From: Clostridiales bacterium | GTDB lineage: Bacteria; Bacillota; Clostridia; Christensenellales; Aristaeellaceae | Length of the DNA: 27,136 bases | NCBI GenBank assembly: GCA_004557805.1 | Contig: SFFS01000009.1 | Span: 1-27,136, forward strand | Reading direction: 5' to 3' | In this document: positions 15,611 to 23,096 of the stretch, one piece after another | Position numbering within the stretch: position 1 is the first letter of the stretch | Layout of the letters: every line of letters starts with the position of its first letter | Notes under the pieces: model-generated | Databases searched by the model: none | What the model saw: the letters and a program-made list of their open reading frames with translations, nothing else | What the model was told of the DNA's origin: nothing | Program-made: the position numbers and the translations under genes

Positions 15611-17196
15611 TTACCGGCGCGACCGTGACCTCCACCGCCGTGGTGGAAGCCGTCAACGACGCGCTTGCGCAGGCCGATCCCGACAGCGTGCCCGCCGCCG
15701 AGGCGCACACGTGGGAAGATCAGCTTAACGAATTCTATCAGAAAGTGGCTGATAATCAGATCAAGTACGCGCCGAAGGTGACCACGCTTTCCAACGGCGT
15801 GAAAATTCAGCGCACGCCTTCTGATCCGGAAGTGTATAACACCGCGATTCTCAAGGCGGACAAGCGCGGCTGCGCCGCCTGCCATCAGGACCTGGCTGAA
15901 ACGCTTGCCAACAGCCAGACGTTCTCGCACATCAATTATTTTGAACATTTCGATTTCCGCAACACGATGGGCATTGAAACCACCGTTCGCCAGTGCTATA
16001 TGTGCCATGTGACGATGGCTCCGTGGTTTATGACGGAGCTTGCTCCGATGATTCACGGCCTGCACGACACCGAGGCGTTCAGCCAGATGGGCGGCAGCTG
16101 CTGGAGCTGCCACTATACCGACTATGAGAACAACGGCGAAATGGTGCTGTGGGATCTCGTCAAATATAAGACGCTGCACGGGATTACCGCCGTTGAAAAC
16201 GTGCAGGGCGAATTCAGCTATGAGCAGGATCGTCTGGCGGAGGACTACTGGAACCTGAACGGGATGTTCAACGATACGGACGCAAGCCGCCTTGCGCACT
16301 TCTTTAACGGCGACGAACCGAACCCCGAAGAGGACGGCATCTACGACGATTGGGTCATCAGCGTTGAGGGCGAAGTGGAAAACCCGTTCACGATCACGCT
16401 TTCCGAGCTGATCGAACAGGCTCCTTCCGTCACGAAGATTTCCACGATCGAATGCGTTATCAATCCGCTCGGCGGCCCCTGGATTACCAATCAGGAAATT
16501 ACTGGTATTCCGGTATCCTGGCTGCTGGAACAGGCCGGCGTGAAGGAAGGCATGAACATTTTCTTCTGCGGCAGCTCTGATGCAGGCATGGGCTACGGTC
16601 AGAAAATCGACCGCCTTGAACAGTATCCGGCCTATCTGGTCTATCAGATCAACGGCAAGCCCGTTCCCTATCAGAACGGTTACCCCGTCGTCGGCTGGTT
16701 CGAAAACGCTACCGCCGCCGACGGCCGCAAGGGCGTGAACACGATTCGCGTGGTTACGGGAACGCTGGAAGAGAACAATCCTTCTCCGTTCAACCAGGTC
16801 GATCACGGGCCTTTCGCCAACAGCTACGAAAACGCGCCGAACATTGCGCTGTGCAACTTCACCGACGGCCAGATCATCAGCATTGATGAACCGCATACCT
16901 TCGAGGGATACGCGCATGGTTTCCGCGACAATATCGCAATCGACTATCCCTACGACGGCGAAGCCGTGAACCCCGATCAGGAACCTGCCGCCATCGCCGC
17001 CATCGAAAATTCGATGGATCAGGGCAAAACGTGGACGCGCTGCGAAACGCCCGACGCGACCAGCGACCGCTGGGTTTACTGGTACTTCACCTGGACGCTC
17101 GAAGCGGAAGGTTCGTACGTGATCAGCGTCCGCACCGTGCGCGCCGACGGCATGGTAACGCCGTACCCCGTCGAGAAGCTGTTCAACGTCCAGTAA
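15610..17196 (+). pseudogene. 5'-truncated FMN-binding / triheme cytochrome c / molybdopterin oxidoreductase
   Basis: About 528 codons remain, beginning inside an FMN-binding domain: ITGATVTSTAVVEAVNDAL contains the [ST]GAT motif to which FMN is attached in that family. Three c-type heme motifs follow: CAACH (15871-15885), CYMCH (15994-16008) and CWSCH (16099-16113), with extra His residues (MIHGLHD, TLHGI) as possible axial ligands. A sulfite-oxidase-fold molybdopterin domain runs from about 16340 to 16790, with the likely Mo-ligand Cys in STIECVINPLGG. The C-terminal Ig-like Mo-co dimerization domain (about 16880-17196) has NSMDQGKTW and RWVYWYFTW. No start codon, ribosome site, promoter or signal peptide is present; the open frame upstream of 15610 is antisense tetR. 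The intact protein was probably exported and passed electrons between flavin, hemes and molybdenum. Confidence 0.8.
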
Positions 17197-17210
17197 AGGA
17201 GGACACGATA

Positions 17211-18212
17211 ATGAAGAAATCTACGAAGAAAATCGTTTCCGCGCTGGCCGGTTCCTCCATGCTGGTCTCCGGCGCGGTTGCGCAGGCGGCGGCGCAGCCG
17301 TCCGTCACCGTGGCCGAAGCGCAGGCCTCCGAGTTTTCGAAGGTCGCCAATATTGAAGGCGAATTTATTTTCAACCAGGATCAGCTGACCCCTGCCGACG
17401 AGGTGTTCAACCTGTTCGGCACTGTGCTTACCGGCGCGTGCGCCGCGCCGTCCTTTATGACGGAAACGTCGATTGAAACGCACTACATCAACGTCGGCGG
17501 CAAAATGCGCAAGGATTACACCGTAAACCTTGCAAGCCTGCGCGATAAGGAACAGACGGCCACCATGCTCTGCTCCTGCGCCACCGGCGCGGCCTCCGCC
17601 AATGCGCGCATCACCGGCATCAAGCTGGAGGACGTGCTGTCGCTGGCTGAGCTGAGCGAGGACGTGAACACTGTGACCGTTCGCGGTGCGGACGGCTACG
17701 GCCTGTCGCTCCCGCTGCAATATGCGCTCGATCACAAGGCGATGTTCGTCTACAAGCTCAACGGCGAAAACCTGCCCTGCGGCACGCAGTTCTGGGTGCC
17801 GGAGACCGTGGCGAAATACTTTACGCGTAACGTCGTCGATATCGAGCTGACCGCCGAAGCGGAACTCCCCGCGGTAGAGCAGCGCGACGAGCCACTCCGC
17901 GCGGAGGTTGCGATTCTGAACAAAATGGCGAAGGACACGTTTGCGCCGGGCGACATGCTCACGTTCGAGGGCTATGCGGACGACTGCGGCAGCGCCGTGA
18001 CGAGCGTGGAATTCCCGCTCGACGGCGGCGAAACCTGGACCGCGTTCGACACCGACGGCGCGACGGTCGAGCGGTGGGTCTACTGGAACTTCACGATGCA
18101 GACGCCGGAAGCAGGGGATTACCAGCTGAGCGTGCGCGCCCGCACGGAAAACGGCACGGTTTCTCCGCTGACGGCGAAGCTGGACTTCACCGTCGCACAG
18201 CCTGCCATCTAA
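17211..18212 (+). CDS. Secreted sulfite-oxidase-fold molybdopterin-type protein
   Basis: The 333-residue product has a Sec signal (residues 1-28, MKKSTKK then a hydrophobic core, ending AQAAAQ). Residues about 30-65 resemble the stretch before the molybdopterin domain of the upstream gene (NIEGEFIFNQDQL against NVQGEFSYEQDRL). A shortened SUOX-like domain follows (about 85-225) with LCSCATG where the Mo-ligand Cys would lie. The C-terminal Ig-like dimerization domain (about 230-330) has FPLDGGETW and RWVYWNFTM. It has no heme motif. The signal has no twin-arginine, although folded Mo-cofactor proteins are normally exported by Tat; so it may lack the cofactor or be an electron-transfer partner. 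The ATG at 17211 follows AAAGGAGG, 14 bases after the upstream gene, so the two formed an operon. Confidence 0.8.
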   Translation: MKKSTKKIVSALAGSSMLVSGAVAQAAAQPSVTVAEAQASEFSKVANIEGEFIFNQDQLTPADEVFNLFGTVLTGACAAPSFMTETSIETHYINVGGKMRKDYTVNLASLRDKEQTATMLCSCATGAASANARITGIKLEDVLSLAELSEDVNTVTVRGADGYGLSLPLQYALDHKAMFVYKLNGENLPCGTQFWVPETVAKYFTRNVVDIELTAEAELPAVEQRDEPLRAEVAILNKMAKDTFAPGDMLTFEGYADDCGSAVTSVEFPLDGGETWTAFDTDGATVERWVYWNFTMQTPEAGDYQLSVRARTENGTVSPLTAKLDFTVAQPAI

Positions 18213-18226
18213 GCTGAAATACGATG

Positions 18227-18259
18227 AAAGGGTCTGCGGGAGCAGGCCCTTTCTTTCTT
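18227..18259 (+). terminator. Terminator of the molybdopterin gene pair
   Basis: AAAGGGTCTGC (18227-18237) pairs with GCAGGCCCTTT (18242-18252) with one G-T pair, followed by CTTTCTT. Confidence 0.8.
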
Positions 18260-18272
18260 GCAGGGAAGTGCG

Positions 18273-18298
18273 CAGAAAAAAAGGGCGCGTACGCGCCC
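18273..18298 (-). terminator. Terminator of the GGDEF-Mrr unit
   Basis: GGGCGCGT and ACGCGCCC (18283-18298) are a perfect palindrome; read on the minus strand it is followed by seven T. Confidence 0.85.
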
Positions 18299-18331
18299 TG
18301 ATATGAAGATCCGTTTCGTACTGGCAAACCG

Positions 18332-19225
18332 TCAGTTTTCCGGGAAATAATCGCTGTCAATGCGTTTTACGAGATAGGTTTTCTGCGTCGATACGCCGAG
18401 ATTGTATTCGATCATCAGCTGTGTCAGCTTCTGGCCGTCCACCAGAATAATATGCTGCGCATTGGCGAAATCCTTTGCGCCCTGGGTAAACTTTGCCGTT
18501 GTGATGAACAACCCTTTTTCTATCCGCGGAGGCCCCATCATTGCGCCGGCAAAGCTGTGGATTTCCGGCTTCCCAATCGTTGCGGAAGGGTTCCAGCGCT
18601 TGGCCTGAATGTAAATCAGGTTGAAACCGAGTCTGTCCTCGTGAATGATCCCGTCGATTCCATCGTCGCCGCTGATCTTTGTGACGAACCCTTTTCCATA
18701 GTTCATCGCTTCCATCAGATCGACGACGAGTTTTTCAAAGAACCAGGGCGGCTGGTTCATGATCTCCGTCAGAAGATCGTCGGCCAGTTGATCGTTAATC
18801 GCCTTATAGACCCGTTCCAGCGTTTCGGGAGGGGTTTCCGGCGGATCGACCGGATCAACGGGATCGTCTGGCTTTTTCTTCACGCCATATTTGAACTCGG
18901 CGAAAGCCGGATATTTCTCTGCGAGCAGGCTGTCCGTAATGTCAACGCCGCTTTGCAGAAGGCGGCAGCCCTCCGGAGTGATGGCGAAATGCGCCTTTCG
19001 CGGCGATTCGATCAGCCCGGCTTTTTTCAGATACGTTCTGGCCCAACCGACGCGGTTTTCAAAAACGGTCTGTGCGCCGCTTGGAAGAAGCTCCGCAAGC
19101 TCGGCGTCGGTCAGATGGAGCTGCTCTGCAATTTTTGCGGATATCTCTCTCTTTTTATGGATGTCTCCATCCAGAAGGGCCGAAAGCAACGGACCGTACA
19201 GTTCCCAGTATTTTGGCAGCGCCAT
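18332..19225 (-). CDS. mrr: Mrr-family restriction endonuclease
   Basis: The 297-residue product has an N-terminal Mrr_N winged-helix domain (about 5-95, with GRAQTVFENRV-like GAQTVFENRVGWARTYLKKAGL), a Pro/Asp-rich linker (118-136) and a C-terminal Mrr_cat nuclease domain of the PD-(D/E)XK fold. Catalytic residues visible are Glu164 (WFFEKLVVDLMEAMNY), Asp191 (GDDGIDG) and Gln207-x-Lys209 (IYIQAKRW). Members cut methylated or foreign DNA (type IV restriction) or DNA damaged by pressure stress. No methyltransferase is nearby, fitting a methylation-dependent enzyme. ATG 19223-19225 follows TGGAGGAAT. It is the last gene of a three-gene unit after a GGDEF protein and a small membrane protein. 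Confidence 0.9.
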   Translation of the reverse strand: MALPKYWELYGPLLSALLDGDIHKKREISAKIAEQLHLTDAELAELLPSGAQTVFENRVGWARTYLKKAGLIESPRKAHFAITPEGCRLLQSGVDITDSLLAEKYPAFAEFKYGVKKKPDDPVDPVDPPETPPETLERVYKAINDQLADDLLTEIMNQPPWFFEKLVVDLMEAMNYGKGFVTKISGDDGIDGIIHEDRLGFNLIYIQAKRWNPSATIGKPEIHSFAGAMMGPPRIEKGLFITTAKFTQGAKDFANAQHIILVDGQKLTQLMIEYNLGVSTQKTYLVKRIDSDYFPEN

Positions 19226-19257
19226 AAGTCATTCCTCCATCTTCCGCAGCCTGCGGC

Positions 19258-19488
19258 TCACTTTTCCTTCCGGAAATACTCCACTGCCATCACCGCCAGT
19301 CCAAGAACCAGCAGCGCAATGGCCAGCACGAACCAGACCGTCAGCCCCATTTCGAATACGGTACACAGCAGCCTGCCGGGCGGGGTCGTCCAGCCGGAAA
19401 CCAGGTTGGCGGAAGCCGAGGTCAATATCGACAGCGCCCAGATGCTGCCGATCAGAGAGAAAAAACCGCCGATGAACGCTCGTTTCAT
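19258..19488 (-). CDS. Small membrane protein with two predicted helices
   Basis: The 76-residue product has two hydrophobic segments (about 5-27 and 46-69) and a basic C-terminus (EYFRKEK). I do not recognise the family. Its ATG overlaps the TGA of the upstream GGDEF gene (19485-19488), and its ribosome site (AAAGGAG) lies inside the end of that gene, so the two are translationally coupled. The Mrr gene starts 32 bases downstream. It could be a partner of the GGDEF protein in the membrane, but this is only inferred from position. Confidence 0.7.
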   Translation of the reverse strand: MKRAFIGGFFSLIGSIWALSILTSASANLVSGWTTPPGRLLCTVFEMGLTVWFVLAIALLVLGLAVMAVEYFRKEK

Positions 19489-20630
19489 GTTTTTCTCCTT
19501 TCATGCGTCTTGTAATATTCCTTTTTCGCCGCGTACATTTCTTTGTCCATGCGGGAGAAAAAGTCTTTTATGTTCTGCCCGTCGAACCGCGCGCCGCCCA
19601 TCGAAAGCGACAGATGGAAGGGCGCGCCTGCCGTTTCGTTGAAACGGCGGGTGTTTTCGCCGATGGCCGCTTTCAGCGTTTCCAGTTCCTGCGTCGAGCT
19701 TTCCTCCATCAGAATCACAAATTCATCGCCGGAGATGCGTATGACGACGGCGTTTGACGGCGCGGAATGCGAGAGGATTTTGCCGATTTCGAAAATGGCG
19801 CGGTCACCGGTGGAGTGGCCGTAAACATCGTTGATTTTTTTGAATTCGTTCGCATCGAGCATGAGGCCGTAGGCGCTGTGCGCCCTGGATTTCTGAATAC
19901 TGTCCAGACAGTAGTTCAGGTATTTCCGATTGAACATGCCCGACATGTCGTCGACGAAGGAATTGAGGTTTTGCAGCTGAAGGTTTACGAACACAAAGGC
20001 CATCGCTACGGTAAGCCAGCCTGTGGCGAGTCCGTAAAAGATGCCCTGGATGATCGTTCCCACCATGCAGGGAACAACGAAGCAATAGACCGGAAAAAAC
20101 GGCATGGACAGCCCGTGCCGACGGGAATGCTGCACCGTTACGATACTCTCGACAAAATACAGGAACAGCACCGCGATAATTACGCTGTTGATCGGGCCGC
20201 GGACGTACCGGTTATCGTCCATGATGCGGAAAACCAGCCCGTTGCCCCAAAGGTTCGCAAGGGACAGAAGCAGAATCGCGCCGAACAGCGCGCCGAGCGT
20301 CAGGCATTTGCGCCGCAGACGTTTGAAGTTGCGATAGATTCTGAAATCGACAAAAAGACACCAGAAAAAGCCGACGAACACCGTGCACACGGTGCTGAGC
20401 GTATTGGACAGATATTGCAGAAAATGGCAGCCGGAAAACAGCTTCCCATCGATAAGAAAGCTGACGGCTTCCGCAATCAGCGCGATCAGCGTGGCGACGA
20501 GCATGCTGTCGTACAGCCACTCTCCGGCGCGCCGCGATTCGTGCGTGCGGATTCGGAAAAGAAAAAGCAGAACGACCATCGACGCGCCGCAGCCGTTGGC
20601 AACCAGGACTTCCGCGATGTTAATGGACAA
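19485..20630 (-). CDS. Membrane-bound GGDEF diguanylate cyclase
   Basis: The 381-residue product has about six to seven membrane helices (residues 10-235) and a C-terminal GGDEF domain (about 236-381). The active-site motif reads SGDEF (300-304), an accepted active variant, and DDMSGMFNRKYL plus DANEFKKINDVYGHSTGD are the usual conserved parts. No RxxD inhibitory site is obvious. It would make cyclic di-GMP from GTP in response to a signal felt by the membrane part, which is not a family I can name. A TTG at 20628-20630 is the start, supported by AAGGAGG eight bases before it. It heads the unit with the small membrane protein and Mrr. No clear promoter is seen before it. Confidence 0.88.
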   Translation of the reverse strand: MSINIAEVLVANGCGASMVVLLFLFRIRTHESRRAGEWLYDSMLVATLIALIAEAVSFLIDGKLFSGCHFLQYLSNTLSTVCTVFVGFFWCLFVDFRIYRNFKRLRRKCLTLGALFGAILLLSLANLWGNGLVFRIMDDNRYVRGPINSVIIAVLFLYFVESIVTVQHSRRHGLSMPFFPVYCFVVPCMVGTIIQGIFYGLATGWLTVAMAFVFVNLQLQNLNSFVDDMSGMFNRKYLNYCLDSIQKSRAHSAYGLMLDANEFKKINDVYGHSTGDRAIFEIGKILSHSAPSNAVVIRISGDEFVILMEESSTQELETLKAAIGENTRRFNETAGAPFHLSLSMGGARFDGQNIKDFFSRMDKEMYAAKKEYYKTHERRKT

Positions 20631-20722
20631 AACCGAGCCTCCTTATCGTTCCTGCCATAGGGTGTATCTGAAAAATTCCCTGAGACTCCATCATGGCGTC
20701 TTTTCCGCCGTTTCGGCGCCGG

Positions 20723-20758
20723 GAAATCTCAACTTAGCGCCGCTAAAACTTCGATTTC
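20723..20758. repeat. Imperfect inverted repeat, candidate left attachment site
   Basis: TTAGCG (20734-20739) and CGCTAA (20741-20746) flank a single C, and the outer parts GAAATC (20723-20728) and GATTTC (20753-20758) match too. It lies 48 bases past the recombinase stop codon. Large serine recombinase sites are often imperfect repeats of this size, but other explanations such as a regulator site are equally possible. Confidence 0.3.
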
Positions 20759-20805
20759 TCTCCTTAAACCGACGAAAAAACGCTCGTGCTGTCGCCGCTT
20801 CCTTT

Positions 20806-22485
20806 TCAGATACTCGCCAGAAGCAGCGCAACCGTCTCGTCCCTATCCGAATTGTCTAAACCAAACTGCATTTCCTCTTCCGGGATGATCGGAAGCTTGA
20901 AGTGGATGGACTTCAGCCACTGGCCGTTGGGCTGCCTCTGAGGATAAACCTGAATGTCGGCGATCAGCGTCTCCATCAGGTCGTGCTTTTCCGCGTCGTT
21001 CATCACGTCGTACAGACGCTGGAAATTGGTGAGGATGCCGACGATGTTTTCCCGCGTCACCTTGTCGGCTTCGATGGCCTGCTTCTTGGCTCTGGCCTCA
21101 ATCAACAGCTCCTCCGTATCGTCGATCTTGTCATACATCTTGTAGAGGCGGTCGTCGAGGTCGGATTTGCGGTGCTGATAGTGGCGGTCGTCCGGGTCGA
21201 GCTGGTCGATTTCCTCCATCAGCTTGTCCTTGACGGCGTATTGCTGCCGGAGCTGCTTTTCCAGATGCGTGATCTCCTGCTGCAGGGCGGTGGTGTCGAT
21301 TTCGGCGTTGATCTTCTCCGCCATCAGTTTGGAGAAGTCGGGGCGGCTGACGAGGGAGACGATCACCTCGGCTACAGCCTGATCCATGAGCGGGAGGGGA
21401 ATCTGCGTCTTGAAGGTGCACTTGTGGCCCCTGTCCAGGCGACGGTGCTTGCAGCCGTAATAGTAGAATTCCTTGTAGTTGGAGCCGTCCTTGCGCTTCT
21501 TGACGCTCTTGCTGACGTACATGCCCGCGCCGCATTCCGGGCACTTGATCAGTCCGGTGAGCAGGTAAGCGTGCTCGTTGTCGCGGTGGTCATAGCGCTT
21601 GTACCGCTCGCCCTGGGAACGGAGCCTGACCTGCGCGTCCTCCCAATCCTGAACGGAAACAAGCGGCTCATGGATGCCGTCGCACAGCAGATAGTCGTCA
21701 TTCCAGACGATGCGGTAGTCATTGCGCGTGCCGTGAACCTTCTCCGTCTTCCGACGCCCATAGGCGATCTTGCCGCAGTAGGCGGGGTTCTTGATGATCT
21801 CGCGGACATAGGCCGCGCTGAACAGCTCGCCCCGGGTGTTCCGGTGGTTCAGCTTCAGGATACCGTGGCGCTCCAGATACTGCGCGATGAGCCGCCCGCC
21901 CATCTTCTTGTGTACATATAGATCGAAGATCAGCCGGACAGCTTTGGCCTCTTCCTCGTTGACGACAAGCTGCCCGTTGACGAGGTCATAGCCGTAGGGC
22001 GCGAAGCCGCCGTTCCATTTGCCCTCGCGGGCCTTCTGGATGCGGCCCTCCATAGTCTGCACGCGGATGTTCTCGCGCTCAATCTCCGCCACCGCGGACA
22101 GGACAGAGATCATCAGCTTGCCTGCGTCCTTGGAGGAATCGATGCCGTCCTCCACGCAGATCAGGTTCACACCGAAGTCCTGCATGACCTGAAGGGTGGA
22201 GAGCACATCGGCGGCGTTGCGGCCGAAGCGGGAGAGCTTGAACACCAGCACGTAGGAGATGTTGTCCTTGCCGCACTTGATATCCTCCATCATGTGCATG
22301 AACTCAGTTCGCCCCTCGATGGATTTGCCGGACTTGCCCGCATCCTCATACTCGCCGACGATTTCGTAGTCGTTGAAGTCGGCGTAGGCCTTCATGCGGT
22401 TCTTCTGCGCCTCGAGGGAGTAACCGTCAATCTGCATGGCGGTGGATACGCGGGTATACGTGTATACCTTGGTTTTCTCTTTCAT
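20806..22485 (-). CDS. Large serine recombinase (TnpX-like integrase)
   Basis: The 559-residue product has an N-terminal serine resolvase domain with the nucleophile Ser14 in YTRVSTAMQ and the Arg-rich SRFGRNAADVL (about 85-95). Then come the recombinase domain (about 165-280, PYGYDL and AYVREIIKNPAYCG), a zinc ribbon (CPECGAGM ... YYYGC), and a coiled-coil region (about 395-475, for example LEKQLRQQYAVKDKLMEEI). The C-terminal SIHFKLPI segment indicates a full-length enzyme. It cuts and rejoins the element at attachment sites, needing no host factors. ATG 22483-22485 follows GGAGCG, with its own promoter upstream. Confidence 0.95.
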   Translation of the reverse strand: MKEKTKVYTYTRVSTAMQIDGYSLEAQKNRMKAYADFNDYEIVGEYEDAGKSGKSIEGRTEFMHMMEDIKCGKDNISYVLVFKLSRFGRNAADVLSTLQVMQDFGVNLICVEDGIDSSKDAGKLMISVLSAVAEIERENIRVQTMEGRIQKAREGKWNGGFAPYGYDLVNGQLVVNEEEAKAVRLIFDLYVHKKMGGRLIAQYLERHGILKLNHRNTRGELFSAAYVREIIKNPAYCGKIAYGRRKTEKVHGTRNDYRIVWNDDYLLCDGIHEPLVSVQDWEDAQVRLRSQGERYKRYDHRDNEHAYLLTGLIKCPECGAGMYVSKSVKKRKDGSNYKEFYYYGCKHRRLDRGHKCTFKTQIPLPLMDQAVAEVIVSLVSRPDFSKLMAEKINAEIDTTALQQEITHLEKQLRQQYAVKDKLMEEIDQLDPDDRHYQHRKSDLDDRLYKMYDKIDDTEELLIEARAKKQAIEADKVTRENIVGILTNFQRLYDVMNDAEKHDLMETLIADIQVYPQRQPNGQWLKSIHFKLPIIPEEEMQFGLDNSDRDETVALLLASI

Positions 22486-22499
22486 AGCATACGCTCCAT

Positions 22500-22514
22500 G
22501 GAAAGTCGCTTTCC
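22500..22514. repeat. Dyad repeat in the recombinase leader
   Basis: GGAAAG-TCG-CTTTCC lies 15 bases before the recombinase start codon, between promoter and gene. Possibly an operator or leader hairpin. Confidence 0.35.
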
Positions 22515-22550
22515 TGTTTCAAAGCGAGTTTAGACAAGTTTTACAAAAGA

Positions 22551-22579
22551 ATTATACCATGACCGTAATCCTGATGCAA
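22551..22579 (-). promoter_or_regulatory. Promoter of the recombinase gene
   Basis: Minus strand TTGCAT (22574-22579) and TATAAT (22551-22556) with a 17-base spacer, 65 bases before the start codon. Confidence 0.85.
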
Positions 22580-22620
22580 GGGGGGAGTTGGTGGTTTTGG
22601 GCGTTCCAGAGGAACCAAAA

Positions 22621-22661
22621 GAAAAAATCCTATCGCTTGTTTTCATTCCAAGCGATAGGAT
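22621..22661 (-). terminator. Strong terminator after the accessory gene operon
   Basis: A perfect 13-bp stem, ATCCTATCGCTTG (22627-22639) with CAAGCGATAGGAT (22649-22661), 9-base loop, followed on the minus strand by six T. It separates the operon from the recombinase promoter. The arm contains the GCGATAG motif that recurs in the gene just upstream. Confidence 0.9.
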
Positions 22662-22668
22662 GAGGGGG

Positions 22669-22947
22669 TTATCTGATTCGATAGGTTCTATGCCGATTGC
22701 TTCCCATGCTTTCAACTTCCGGCATTTCAGAGAGGATAGCCCGTGTCCGTTCGGCGCTGAGCCCCAGAAATCCAGCAATATCGGCACATTTGGAGCGCCC
22801 GTGATCCTTCAGGTATTCCATGATTCGCTGCCGGTTTTCAAGTGTTTTCTTCGATTTGGAGGTGGAAGGGGCGGGTTTATCGCTTGTTTCTATCGCTTGC
22901 TATTCGATTGGAACAATCGAGCGATAGAAGCGCAGAGCAATGATCAT
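22669..22947 (-). pseudogene. Small winged-helix gene with an in-frame TAG at codon 16
   Basis: ATG 22945-22947 overlaps the stop of the preceding small ORF (ATGA). Fifteen codons (MIIALRFYRSIVPIE) are followed by TAG (22900-22902), then the same frame continues QAIETSDKPAPSTSK and a clear winged helix (RIMEYLKDHGRSKCADIAGFLGLS, ending NRHRTYRIR) to TAA at 22669-22671. The domain resembles the C-terminal winged helix of AlbA/Schlafen-type and related regulators. CAG to TAG is the simplest origin. An internal ATG could still make the 50-residue HTH part. No ribosome site for that is obvious. Confidence 0.6.
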
Positions 22948-23096
22948 GATGCTGCCTTTTGCTGATCCTCATTGCCTGGAGCATCCGGTTTTTCCTGCTT
23001 ATCCAGAACACTGGCGTACTTGGCAATCAGATTGCCCAGCATATCTGCAAAGCCCCGCCATTCGTCAACCGTTCTGATGTTTGCGATAAGGATCAC
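22944..23096 (-). CDS. Small unrecognised ORF of the element
   Basis: An open frame (up to 50 residues, containing RTVDEWRGFADMLGNLIAKYASVLD) overlaps the end of the cysteine-rich gene by 32 bases and is coupled by ATGA to the next gene. An 11-base perfect complement of the 16S 3' end (GGAGGTGATCC, 23090-23100) precedes or overlaps it. The first in-frame GTG is inside that site, too close for use, and the codon at the normal distance is ATC (23085-23087), so the start is unclear: a rare ATC start, or an ATG lost by mutation. The helical, regular composition argues that it is or was a real gene. Confidence 0.5.
   Translation of the reverse strand: MILIANIRTVDEWRGFADMLGNLIAKYASVLDKQEKPDAPGNEDQQKAAS

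Noticed and set aside
20640..20800. c-di-GMP riboswitch before the GGDEF gene
   Set aside because: No GEMM-type core could be found; only the inverted repeat and a GGCG/CGCC hairpin.
22900..22902. Reassignment of TAG to an amino acid
   Set aside because: No intact gene in the window ends in TAG, but a decayed XRE gene does, and GC-rich genomes avoid TAG anyway. A single CAG to TAG change is simpler.
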